NCBI GenBank assembly: GCA_964511435.1
Contig: CAZEFH010000011.1
Span: forward strand, 1-17,730
Length of the DNA: 17,730 nt
Direction: 5' to 3'
From: JBGSPL01 sp964511435
GTDB taxonomy: Bacteria; Patescibacteriota; CPR2; UBA1875; CAIMLA01
Made by a program: the position numbers and the translations under genes. Positions 10,914-17,730 of this stretch are shown here, one piece after another. The notes under the pieces were generated by a model. It did no database searches. It was not told the origin of the DNA and was given only the letters and a program-made list of their open reading frames with translations. Position 1 is the stretch's first letter, and each line of letters opens with the position of its first letter.

Positions 10914-12281
10914 ATGCGTAAATTCATTGCCATTCTAGCAGCAGAGTTTGCCCGCGCCCTGTCCCAAATGAGCGGCAAGGGTAGCGGATCAGCTTTGCCA
11001 GGACTAGTTGCACAGAAGGTTGACCCTACTATCATCACTAAGCTCTCTAAGATGCTCCCTGGGGGCATTATTCTTGTCACGGGCACTAATGGCAAAACTA
11101 CTACCAGTAAGATGATCGCCGGCATCCTGGAAGCCGCCGGACACAAGGTCATCTACAACTTTAGCGGATCAAACTTATCTCGCGGCATTGCCTCGTTTCT
11201 AATCCAGAAAACAAATTTCTGGGGCACCCGCATAGATGGAGAGGTTGGTCTTTTCGAAGTTGATGAAGCCACCATGCCAGAGATTACTTCACTAATTACA
11301 CCTAAACTAATTGTCGTAACTAACCTATCCCGGGACCAGCTGGACCGCTACGGCGAAGTCGATAAGACTGCGGCCATTATAAAAAAAGCACTCGACATGG
11401 CGCCTAGGGCTACCCTACTACTTAATGGAGATGATCCTCTTGTAGCTAGCCTTGGTGACGGCAACAAAAATGCTGAGTATTTCGGTATTTCTGCCGACTA
11501 TACTACTCTATCAAAGGGGGCCATTGATACCAGAAACTGCCTTGCATGTGGTCACGAATACACCTTCAAGCCTCGTTACTTTGGTCACCTAGGGAACTGG
11601 AGTTGCCCAAATTGTAAACTCACTAGACCAAAGCTGAACTATTCATTAAAAACACTGGCACTGGAAACCGAGCTCTCAAAAGCAACTTTTGTCGGTGGAG
11701 ACAAGCGAGCTGATATTACTGTCAATCTTCCAGGGCTATATAACCTCTATAACGCACTTACAGCTGCCGGTGTTGCTAGCTTCTACGGCATCCCAGCAGA
11801 CGCAATTTCTTATGCTCTCGGGAATATCAGCGCAGCTTTCGGCCGAATGGAAAAAATTGCAGTTGGCAATAAGAGCATCTACCTGATGCTAGTCAAGAAT
11901 CCAACTGGATTCACTCAGACCCTGGAAACCCTTACCTTTGATAGCAAAAAGAAACATCTACTACTTGCACTCAACGATAATTTTGCCGACGGAACTGACA
12001 TATCCTGGATTTGGGACGGTGAGGTAGAAATCGTCAAAGACCACGTGAAAAATGTTACTCTTTCAGGCATTCGCGCCGACGACCTAGCCGTCCGCCTAAA
12101 ATATGCCGACTTTAACATAAGGTCTATAGCAATCGAAGCGAGTCTCGAAACAGCACTTGATGGCGCTCTAGCGCTACTAAACAAAGATGCCGTTTTATAT
12201 ATTTTACCTACCTATACAGCAATGCTTGAAATTAGAAGAATTCTCGCTCGCAGAGGGTTAGTAAAGGGATTTTTGGAGTAA
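10914..12281 (+). CDS. murT: Lipid II isoglutaminyl synthase, Mur-ligase-like subunit MurT
   Basis: 455 residues. With GatD it amidates the alpha-carboxyl of D-Glu in the stem peptide of lipid II, using ATP and ammonia from glutamine, at the cytoplasmic face of the membrane. The N-terminal SALPGLVAQKVDP is typical of MurT. The Mur-ligase ATP-binding loop GTNGKTTT is at residues 57-64. The central domain continues with NFSGSNLSRGIASFL, EVDEA and VTNLSRDQLDRYGE. A four-cysteine zinc ribbon (Cys209, Cys212, Cys231, Cys234) is the hallmark that separates MurT from MurC-F. The DUF1727-type C-terminal domain includes LLALNDNFADGTDISWIWD, with the conserved catalytic Asp region. It forms an operon with gatD, 2 nt downstream. 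Confidence 0.95.
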   Translation: MRKFIAILAAEFARALSQMSGKGSGSALPGLVAQKVDPTIITKLSKMLPGGIILVTGTNGKTTTSKMIAGILEAAGHKVIYNFSGSNLSRGIASFLIQKTNFWGTRIDGEVGLFEVDEATMPEITSLITPKLIVVTNLSRDQLDRYGEVDKTAAIIKKALDMAPRATLLLNGDDPLVASLGDGNKNAEYFGISADYTTLSKGAIDTRNCLACGHEYTFKPRYFGHLGNWSCPNCKLTRPKLNYSLKTLALETELSKATFVGGDKRADITVNLPGLYNLYNALTAAGVASFYGIPADAISYALGNISAAFGRMEKIAVGNKSIYLMLVKNPTGFTQTLETLTFDSKKKHLLLALNDNFADGTDISWIWDGEVEIVKDHVKNVTLSGIRADDLAVRLKYADFNIRSIAIEASLETALDGALALLNKDAVLYILPTYTAMLEIRRILARRGLVKGFLE

Positions 12282-12283
12282 CT

Positions 12284-13081
12284 ATGGCTAGAAAACTGAC
12301 AATCTATCATCTTTATCCCGATGCAATGAACCTCTACGGTGATCTTGGTAACATCACCGCCTTTGCAAAACGTTGTCAGTGGCGCGGGATTGAAACGGAA
12401 GTGGTCGATGTTCATGTAGGTGACAGCGTCGACTTTTCGAGAGCAGACTTTCTTTTTATGGGCGGTGGTCAGGACAGCGGACAAAAAATTGTTACTGCTG
12501 ACCTGATAGAAAAAGGCACCGCCATCAAGGAACAAATTGATGAAGGACTCCCAGCATTACTTGTCTGTGGTGGCTTCCAACTCTTCGGTCATTATTTCAA
12601 AACAGTCGACGGGACGGAGATACCTGGCATAGGAGTTTTTGATGCCTTTACGGTAGCAGGCAACAAGCGTCTCATCGGTAATGTCCTTGTTGATATCGCC
12701 CACAACTTTGCCAAATGGCAACAACAATTCCCCACTAAAACGATGAACTATAGCCACACTACTTTAGTCGGATTTGAAAATCATAGTGGTCAAACTATGC
12801 TTGCACCCGGTGTAGAGCCACTGGGGTATGTCATTAAAGGCTTCGGCAATAAGGGGGATGGAGGGTACGAAGGTGCAATGTACAAGAATGCCATCGGAAC
12901 TTATCTCCACGGGAGTCTATTACCCAAAAACCCTTGGCTTACTGACCATCTTATTGCTTGTGCTCTATTGCGTCGATATGGTGATATCGAGGGACTTACT
13001 GAACTCGACGATACGATTGAAATAGCTGCCCACGATGCAGCAATTAAGCGAAGTGAAACCGCCAAGACAGTCTCAATTTAG
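12284..13081 (+). CDS. gatD: Lipid II isoglutaminyl synthase, glutamine amidotransferase subunit GatD
   Basis: 265 residues. This class I glutamine amidotransferase hydrolyses glutamine and passes ammonia to MurT. The N-terminal LTIYHLYPDAMNLYGDLGNI is the usual GatD/CobQ-like start. FMGGGQD is followed by the nucleophile elbow LLVCGGFQLFG with Cys95. The catalytic His is expected in GTYLHGSLLPKNPWLTDHLI (His209). VGFENHSG matches the family's substrate-side motif. The length is slightly above the 243 residues of S. aureus GatD because of a C-terminal tail (AAHDAAIKRSETAK). GGAG precedes the ATG by a few bases, at the end of murT. The gene is followed by a terminator hairpin. Confidence 0.95.
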   Translation: MARKLTIYHLYPDAMNLYGDLGNITAFAKRCQWRGIETEVVDVHVGDSVDFSRADFLFMGGGQDSGQKIVTADLIEKGTAIKEQIDEGLPALLVCGGFQLFGHYFKTVDGTEIPGIGVFDAFTVAGNKRLIGNVLVDIAHNFAKWQQQFPTKTMNYSHTTLVGFENHSGQTMLAPGVEPLGYVIKGFGNKGDGGYEGAMYKNAIGTYLHGSLLPKNPWLTDHLIACALLRRYGDIEGLTELDDTIEIAAHDAAIKRSETAKTVSI

Positions 13082-13107
13082 TTTTGTATACTAGTATTGT
13101 ATAGTAC

Positions 13108-13139
13108 AACCCCTTATTATTAGTTTAATAAGGGGTTTT
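13108..13139 (+). terminator. Terminator hairpin between gatD and comM
   Basis: AACCCCTTATTA (13108-13119), loop of 6, complement at 13126-13137, then TTTTG. The T-run is short. Two -10-like hexamers lie before it (TATACT 13087-13092 and TATAGT 13100-13105). If either is the comM promoter, the hairpin would sit in the comM leader and act as an attenuator instead. Confidence 0.68.
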
Positions 13140-13162
13140 GTGTAGGGTTTTAGGAGGGTAAA

Positions 13163-14686
13163 ATGCTTGCAAAAATATACTCTATTGCCGTAATTGGCCT
13201 TTCAGCCGAAAAAGTTGAAGTTGAAGTCGACCTTTCTGGCGGGCTACCAGCTTTTAACATTGTCGGACTCCCAGACAAAGCAGTTGAGGAATCGAAGGAG
13301 CGTGTACGTAGTGCTCTCAAAAACTGTAATGCCGCATTTCCCCAGAAACGTATTACAGTCAATCTCGCACCAGCCGACCTGAAAAAAGTTGGCCCGGCCT
13401 ACGACCTACCTATTGCTCTCGGTATCTTACTCGCTAGTGGCCAAATAGAGTTTGATTCTAACAAAAACATTATTGTGGGAGAGCTTTCTCTCAATGGCGA
13501 GTTGCGCCATGTCAGCGGAATCCTGACTATGACTATTGCCGCCCGAGATCTCGGGTTTGAAAGTATTATTTTGCCTTCCGAGAATGCAGAAGAAGCCTCT
13601 ATAGTTGAGGGCATCGAAATCTATGGAGCAGCTTCTCTCGCTCAGCTAATAAAACACTTTCATCGAGAAGTCCCCATTAATGTAACTCCATTTACTCCAT
13701 TTAAAGAGGATTATCGTGAAGACTACGTGATAGACTTTTCTCAGATTGTAGGTCAGGAGCACGCCAAAAGAGCCCTTGAAATCGCTGCAGCAGGGGGGCA
13801 CAATCTCCTGATGGATGGTCCTCCTGGATCCGGAAAGACTCTTCTTGCCAAGGCACTTTGCTCGATACTACCGCCACTTACCTACGATGAAGCTCTTGAA
13901 GTTACTAAAATTTACTCGGTTGCCGGTGCTCTCAACGGTAAAAAGTCTCTTGTTCGTGTTCGTCCCTACCGTAGTCCGCATCATACTACTAGTGGTGTCG
14001 CCCTTATCGGCGGCGGCACCTGGCCGCGACCGGGAGAAATTAGTCTTGCTCACCGTGGAGTACTATTTCTTGATGAACTACCTGAGTTCCCAAGGCAAGT
14101 ACTAGAGGTAATGCGACAGCCACTAGAGGAAGGCAGTATCACTATCTCCCGTGCCAATGGCAGTCTCTCCTTTCCAGCTAAGTTTATCCTGATAGCGGCT
14201 CAGAACCCCTGCCCCTGCGGCTACTCTACTGATCCCGAAAGGCAGTGTACTTGTTCGCTCGGGCAAATAGTGAAATATCAGAAAAAGATCTCGGGTCCCC
14301 TCTTGGACCGTATCGACATCCATCTAGAAGTGCCACGAGTTGACTACCAGAAGTTGGCAGAAGGAAAGGCTGGAGAAACATCAAATGAAATACTTAAAAG
14401 AGTGATAAAGGCTAGGAAAGTTCAAGCGGAACGTTTTATTTCTAGTAGTACCGTAGCCAACTCCGAGATGTCTCTGGCAGAAATCAAAAAGTACTGTGCC
14501 CTAGATAACGAAGCAAATACTCTTCTTCTTGCGGCAAGCAAGCAACTCGGACTATCAGCCCGTGCATTTCATCGAATAAAGAAAATTGCCCGAACCATTG
14601 CCGATCTTGAATCTAAACACGATATATCTACCTCCCATATTGCTGAAGCCCTCCAGTACCGTCCAAAATCAAGACTCACCGCCTAG
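13163..14686 (+). CDS. comM: ComM/YifB-family AAA+ ATPase (Mg-chelatase-like)
   Basis: 507 residues, full length. ComM is a hexameric helicase that drives branch migration of incoming DNA during natural transformation. The N-terminal Lon-like domain has the family start MLAKIYSIAVIGL, LPAFNIVGLPDKAVEESKERVRSA and TVNLAPADLKK. The AAA+ core has Walker A GPPGSGKT at residues 219-226, FRSPHH-type PYRSPHHTTS, GEISLAHRGVLFLDELPEF with Walker B, and QNPCPCGYSTDPERQCTCS, a CxC plus CxC zinc site typical of YifB. The sensor-region LDRIDIHLEVPRV follows, and the C-terminal helical domain ends ALQYRP. GGAGGG stands 7 nt before the ATG. Patescibacteria are known to retain competence genes; none other lies in this window. 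Confidence 0.95.
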   Translation: MLAKIYSIAVIGLSAEKVEVEVDLSGGLPAFNIVGLPDKAVEESKERVRSALKNCNAAFPQKRITVNLAPADLKKVGPAYDLPIALGILLASGQIEFDSNKNIIVGELSLNGELRHVSGILTMTIAARDLGFESIILPSENAEEASIVEGIEIYGAASLAQLIKHFHREVPINVTPFTPFKEDYREDYVIDFSQIVGQEHAKRALEIAAAGGHNLLMDGPPGSGKTLLAKALCSILPPLTYDEALEVTKIYSVAGALNGKKSLVRVRPYRSPHHTTSGVALIGGGTWPRPGEISLAHRGVLFLDELPEFPRQVLEVMRQPLEEGSITISRANGSLSFPAKFILIAAQNPCPCGYSTDPERQCTCSLGQIVKYQKKISGPLLDRIDIHLEVPRVDYQKLAEGKAGETSNEILKRVIKARKVQAERFISSSTVANSEMSLAEIKKYCALDNEANTLLLAASKQLGLSARAFHRIKKIARTIADLESKHDISTSHIAEALQYRPKSRLTA

Positions 14687-14716
14687 AAAATACTTTTTAC
14701 TTTTCCAAGAATACTT

Positions 14717-14722
14717 TATACT
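14717..14722 (+). promoter_or_regulatory. -10 element of the ABC transporter operon
   Basis: TATACT at 14717-14722 predicts transcription start near 14729, giving an 11-nt leader that includes GAGGG (14732-14736) before ATG 14740. The -35 region TTTTTA is poor. No terminator separates it from comM. Confidence 0.5.
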
Positions 14723-14739
14723 ATTTCTAGTGAGGGTGT

Positions 14740-15705
14740 ATGGCAAAAGTTCCAGTCTTCAAGGCTGTTAATGTTTCAAAAACATATATACTCGGCGACG
14801 TCGAAGTAAAAGCTCTTCAGGGAGTAAATCTCGAGATTTACTCCGGTGAGTTTATTTGTATATTCGGTCAGTCAGGTTGCGGCAAATCGACAATTTTGTC
14901 TATCATTGCCGGTCTTCAGAAGCCAAGCACTGGCGAAGTATATGTACGTGGAGAAAAGCTCTCTACACTCGACAATGAAGGTCTTGCAAAATATAGGCGC
15001 AGTAAGATAGGAATCGTATTCCAGTCCTTCAACCTTATTCCTTCAATGAATATCATCGAGAATATCGCACTACCCCTGACTTTCGCCCGTATTTCTAAGA
15101 GTCAGAGGATGGCTCGTGCCAAAAGCCTACTCGAGACGGTCGGTCTTGCTAAATATGCCGGACATACCTCATCTCAGCTATCTGGTGGACAGCAACAGCG
15201 TGTTGCAATTGCTCGAAGCCTAGTAACTGCTCCCTGGATTATGCTTGCCGATGAGCCTACTGGTAATCTTGATACGAAGTCAGCAAACGAAGTAATGCGT
15301 CTTCTTATCTCACTAAATCGCAAATCAAAACGTACTGTTATTCTGATTACTCACAATCCAGAATATCTAGACTACGCGGATAGAATCTTCTTCATGCAAG
15401 ACGGTAAGGTAATCAAAACCCAGGTTAACAGCAAGGTAAAAAGCGAAGAGGACGTTCTTGAAATCGGCCACGTTAGTGATGATCTAAAGGAAGCTGCCAA
15501 GGAAGTTGGGGCCGTTGATGAGAAGGCAGTTGTAAAAAAGAAAAAGTCAGGATCAAAGGACTCCCATACAGATGAAGAAGAAGCTGAGACTGGCTTGACC
15601 GAAGAAGAACCATCAGAAACGCCAGAAACCGACAGTGCTACTCCTACAGAAGAAGATACTGCAAAGACTGAACCAGCAAAAAAGGCTGACGAGGAGGGTA
15701 AATAG
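14740..15705 (+). CDS. MacB/LolD-type ABC transporter ATPase with charged C-terminal extension
   Basis: 321 residues. Residues 1-225 are a standard ABC ATPase of the type that pairs with FtsX/MacB permeases. Walker A GQSGCGKS is at 43-50, the Q-loop at FQSFNLIPSMNIIENI, the signature LSGGQQQR at 147-154, Walker B MLADEPTGNLD, and the H-loop ILITHNPE. LolD/MacB ATPases normally end near residue 225-235. Here about 95 extra residues follow: a short helical stretch, a basic KKKKSGSK patch, then a Glu/Thr/Pro-rich acidic tail ending KKADEEGK. The tail is probably disordered and cytoplasmic. The stop codon shares one base with the GTG of the permease gene (TAGTG), so the two are translationally coupled. 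The substrate is unknown; peptide or lipid-linked export is usual for the family. Confidence 0.93.
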   Translation: MAKVPVFKAVNVSKTYILGDVEVKALQGVNLEIYSGEFICIFGQSGCGKSTILSIIAGLQKPSTGEVYVRGEKLSTLDNEGLAKYRRSKIGIVFQSFNLIPSMNIIENIALPLTFARISKSQRMARAKSLLETVGLAKYAGHTSSQLSGGQQQRVAIARSLVTAPWIMLADEPTGNLDTKSANEVMRLLISLNRKSKRTVILITHNPEYLDYADRIFFMQDGKVIKTQVNSKVKSEEDVLEIGHVSDDLKEAAKEVGAVDEKAVVKKKKSGSKDSHTDEEEAETGLTEEEPSETPETDSATPTEEDTAKTEPAKKADEEGK

Positions 15706-16892
15706 TGAAAATTATAGATATTCTCAGACTCTCATTCGGTAACCTTAGACGAAATATGCTACGAACTATCCTTACTATTTCTGGCGTTGTTGTCGGTATC
15801 GGCGCTATCGTCTTCCTCGTATCACTTGGTTTCGGGCTCCAAGAGCTTGCTGTCAGTAAGGTCGCCAATCTAGACGCCCTGACTATGCTTACAGTCAATC
15901 CTAGCCAAAAGGAAAAGACCCTGCTAAACGATGATGCAATCAAAAAGTTTAAAAGCATTGCTGGGGTTACAGAAATCAGTCAGATTCTTTCATATCCGGC
16001 TAGTATTACCAGCGACACTGATACGGGAGATACTATCGCCTACGGTGTAGTGCCAAAATATTTCTCATTTGAAGATGTAAGTGTTGATTACGGTAGCAAG
16101 AGCTTTTCAAGCGAAAACGCAGACGAAACTATAGTCTCAATCGGTAGCCTTAAAGCCCTCAAACTTACTGATCCCGAGAAAGCCCTAGGTAAGACGCTCG
16201 ACTTCAGAATCGTAAAAATTATTTCAAATGATCAAAAAGAAGAAGCCAACATGAAACTTAAGGTCGTCGGTATTAGCAAAGATGACTCTACTAAGTTCGC
16301 CTACATGCCGATGAATGTCCTAGATAAATTTGAAAATACTACATATGCAAAAGTAAAAATCAAAATTACTAAACGTGAGCAAATGGCTGACGTACGTAAA
16401 GCGGTTGAGAGTATGGGCTATCCAACATCATCAGTTACTGACACCGTCGATCAGATAAACTCTGTATTTGACATTGTGAAGTGGGTTCTAGGTGGCTTTG
16501 GCATGATTGCCCTAATGGTAGCAGCCATCGGTATCTTTAATACCCTTACAATCGCGCTTCTTGAACGCACTCACGAGATTGGTATTATGAAAGCTATTGG
16601 AGGACGTAATAGCGATGTAGCTCTCGTGTTTACGGCGGAAGCCTCTATGATTGGTCTATTCGGAGGCCTCATTGGCGTAAGTACAGGCTGGGTTCTCGGC
16701 AAGTTGATCAACTTACTCGTGAACTTTGTCGCTGTTAGTCTAGATGGTCCAGCCACTCAACTCTTTTCCACCCCTCTCTGGTTTGCTGGCTCAGTTGTAC
16801 TTTTCGCTTTCACTGTCAGTACTGTTGCTGGAATACTGCCCGCAAGAAGAGCTGCCAAGCTTGATCCGCTCGAGGCTCTCCGTTACGAATAA
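15705..16892 (+). CDS. MacB/FtsX-type ABC transporter permease
   Basis: 395 residues. A first transmembrane helix at about 18-40 (NMLRTILTISGVVVGIGAIVFLV region) is followed by an extracytoplasmic MacB-PCD-like domain of about 220 residues (AVSKVANLDALTMLTVNP to DTVDQINSVF). Three helices make the FtsX domain: about 262-288, 310-340 and 360-382. The ends ERTHEIGIMKAIGGRNSDV and GILPARRAAKLDPLEALRYE are classic for the family. It has the half-transporter architecture (four helices) and should dimerise with two ATPases. GTG 15705 is the start; GGAGGG lies 8 nt upstream inside the ATPase gene. A strong hairpin follows the gene. No outer-membrane or adaptor partner is present, in line with a monoderm. 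Confidence 0.94.
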   Translation: MKIIDILRLSFGNLRRNMLRTILTISGVVVGIGAIVFLVSLGFGLQELAVSKVANLDALTMLTVNPSQKEKTLLNDDAIKKFKSIAGVTEISQILSYPASITSDTDTGDTIAYGVVPKYFSFEDVSVDYGSKSFSSENADETIVSIGSLKALKLTDPEKALGKTLDFRIVKIISNDQKEEANMKLKVVGISKDDSTKFAYMPMNVLDKFENTTYAKVKIKITKREQMADVRKAVESMGYPTSSVTDTVDQINSVFDIVKWVLGGFGMIALMVAAIGIFNTLTIALLERTHEIGIMKAIGGRNSDVALVFTAEASMIGLFGGLIGVSTGWVLGKLINLLVNFVAVSLDGPATQLFSTPLWFAGSVVLFAFTVSTVAGILPARRAAKLDPLEALRYE

Positions 16893-16910
16893 AAATTATT
16901 TAAGCATAAA

Positions 16911-16936
16911 TTAAAGACCCCGTAAGGGGTCTTTAA
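16911..16936. terminator. Convergent terminator hairpin after the ABC operon
   Basis: TTAAAGACCCC (16911-16921), loop GTAA, complement at 16926-16936. The 11-bp perfect stem has a weak T-run on both sides. It lies between two converging genes and could serve both. Confidence 0.75.
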
Positions 16937-16962
16937 ACTTTGAATATGTTAGACTCGATATA

Positions 16963-17145
16963 CTATTCGGAGGGACAGCCACCACAGCCACCACAACCAC
17001 CACCGCAACCAAATTCATACTCTGTCTCTGTCATCTTGACATCTGTTGAGTGGCAACCAGGACACTCTACCTTATCGTCATCGCCTTCAAGCACAGCTTG
17101 AAACTCAGCCTGACAGCCCTCACATTTGCAATCGAAAATTTTCAC
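16963..17145 (-). CDS. Small FmdB-like zinc-ribbon protein with Cys/Gly-rich tail
   Basis: 60 residues. The N-terminus MKIFDCKCEGCQAEF (Cys6, Cys8, Cys11) and VECPGCHS (Cys28, Cys31) form an FmdB-type zinc ribbon. The tail GCGGGCGGCGGCPSE adds Cys47, Cys51, Cys54 and Cys57 in a glycine-rich run that could bind another metal. Related small regulators (FmdB family) are mostly uncharacterised. It starts with GTG whose first base is the last base of the rplT stop (TAGTG), so it is coupled to the L20 gene and probably belongs to the rpmI-rplT transcript. The ribosome binding site is weak (AGAAGG within the end of rplT). Confidence 0.78.
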   Translation of the reverse strand: MKIFDCKCEGCQAEFQAVLEGDDDKVECPGCHSTDVKMTETEYEFGCGGGCGGCGGCPSE

Positions 17146-17486
17146 TATTTAACCTTCTTAACAATTGATTCGAAAACAGCTGGGTGTGAAACCGCAATCT
17201 CGGCTAGAACTTTACGATCAAGTTCTATCTTATTTGCCTTAAGGGCAGCGATGAATTTCGAATAGGAAAGACCAGACTCTTTGGCAGCATTACCAACACG
17301 AGTAATCCAAAGGGCGCGAAAGTCGCGCTTCATATTACGGCGATCTCGATATTGATAGCTCCAAGCCTTAAGAAGAGCTTCTTTCGCCTTCTTGACACTA
17401 CTACGGCGAATCTTGCTCATGCCCTTAGTCTGGGCCATTATTTTCTTATGTTTTGCGTGGGAGGCGACGCCTCTTTTTACTCTCAT
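17145..17486 (-). CDS. rplT: 50S ribosomal protein L20
   Basis: 113 residues, the usual length. L20 binds 23S rRNA early in 50S assembly. The sequence begins MRVKRGVASHAKHKKI, continues with the long basic helix region SYQYRDRRNMKRDFRALWITRVGNAAKE and ends with the globular domain GLSYSKFIAALKANKIELDRKVLAEIAVSHPAVFESIV, all diagnostic of L20. It lies 2 nt after rpmI, the standard order. AGGAG stands about 12 nt before the ATG. In other bacteria L20 represses its own operon by binding the mRNA; no clear L20 site is visible here. Confidence 0.98.
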   Translation of the reverse strand: MRVKRGVASHAKHKKIMAQTKGMSKIRRSSVKKAKEALLKAWSYQYRDRRNMKRDFRALWITRVGNAAKESGLSYSKFIAALKANKIELDRKVLAEIAVSHPAVFESIVKKVK

Positions 17487-17488
17487 TT

Positions 17489-17686
17489 CTAGCCAACTCC
17501 TAGCATTTTCTTAACGTTTTTACGATCACCGGCAGCGACATTTGAAGTGCCACGATAACCACGCTTCTGATCCTGAGATTTATGCTCAAGCATATGGTTC
17601 GCGAATGCATTTTCACGTTTCATTTTTCCGGTTTTTGTAATAGTAAAGCGCTTTGCAGCACCACTATGGGTTTTAATTTTTGGCAT
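17489..17686 (-). CDS. rpmI: 50S ribosomal protein L35
   Basis: 65 residues, normal length. The sequence MPKIKTHSGAAKRFTITKTGKMKRENAFANHMLEHKS is a clear L35 start, and the C-terminus (DRKNVKKMLG) also fits. It is a basic protein of the large subunit. GGAGG lies 7 nt before the ATG. It is followed immediately by rplT. Confidence 0.97.
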   Translation of the reverse strand: MPKIKTHSGAAKRFTITKTGKMKRENAFANHMLEHKSQDQKRGYRGTSNVAAGDRKNVKKMLGVG

Positions 17687-17729
17687 TTTTAGCCTCCAGG
17701 ATTAGTTGAATTTCTGGTAGTGTTTTAGA
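17673..17729 (-). CDS. Possible 3' end of infC (translation initiation factor IF-3), cut by window end
   Basis: An open minus-strand frame enters from the right edge and reads SKTLPEIQLILEAKNAKN before TAA at 17673-17675, overlapping the rpmI start by 14 nt. infC is the usual gene before rpmI-rplT, and the L-P-E-I-Q-L-I-L-E strand pattern could be the last beta strand of IF-3. Only 18 codons are visible, so this rests mainly on gene order. The other two frames have stops within the visible stretch. Confidence 0.35.
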   Translation of the reverse strand, partial: SKTLPEIQLILEAKNAKN

Positions 17730-17730
17730 T

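Overview
The window looks like chromosome from a small-genome, Gram-positive-like bacterium of the Patescibacteria (CPR), most likely Candidatus Saccharibacteria (TM7). This is inferred from gene content and style, not from a marker tree. The supporting signs are a MurT/GatD pair for lipid II amidation, a ThrRS without its N-terminal TGS domain, very short gaps between genes, TATAAT-type promoters placed so that transcription starts at or next to the start codon, and many small lineage-specific membrane or low-complexity proteins. TGA is used as a normal stop (thrS), so there is no sign of the recoded UGA known from SR1/Gracilibacteria. No mobile element, CRISPR array, prophage or integrase was seen.

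Layout. Positions 1-2770: the 3' end of a DEAD-box helicase gene with a terminator, a small three-helix membrane protein, a convergent small zinc-ribbon protein, a galT-like nucleotidylyltransferase, and a convergent mechanosensitive-channel-like membrane protein. A hairpin at the end of galT can terminate transcription from both sides. Positions 2890-3510: a bacterial PH-like/SHOCT protein whose apparent native start (ATG 2915) is followed by an in-frame TAA at codon 7. Positions 3506-4162: a tRNA cluster, Val(CAC) and Leu(CAG) on the minus strand and Val(GAC) on the plus strand. The two Val genes point away from each other and share a homologous 5' leader containing a covarying hairpin. Positions 4174-7937: a probable operon of an unknown coiled-coil protein, thrS, a nucleoside 2-deoxyribosyltransferase-like protein and malic enzyme. 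It is preceded by an RNA element with the antiterminator and terminator of a T-box riboswitch. Positions 7949-10872: miaB and miaA, with a divergent low-complexity membrane protein between them. The miaA promoter overlaps the divergent gene's promoter at the -10 element. Positions 10878-13139: murT-gatD. Positions 13163-16936: comM/yifB, then a MacB-type ABC transporter pair whose ATPase has a long charged tail. Positions 16963-17730 (minus): rpmI-rplT followed by a small FmdB-like Cys/Gly protein; the end of infC may lie at the right edge.

How the parts relate. Much of the window serves translation: tRNA genes, ThrRS, the MiaA/MiaB modification of A37 in tRNAs reading UNN codons, L35 and L20. 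The T-box would tie expression of ThrRS, and probably of the unknown protein and the two downstream genes, to the level of uncharged tRNA. MurT/GatD amidate the D-Glu of lipid II, which fits a monoderm wall. The strongest points for a second look are the T-box-type leader at about 4190-4345, the paired tRNA-Val leaders with a conserved hairpin, the interrupted PH-like/SHOCT gene, and the recurring leaderless-promoter geometry.
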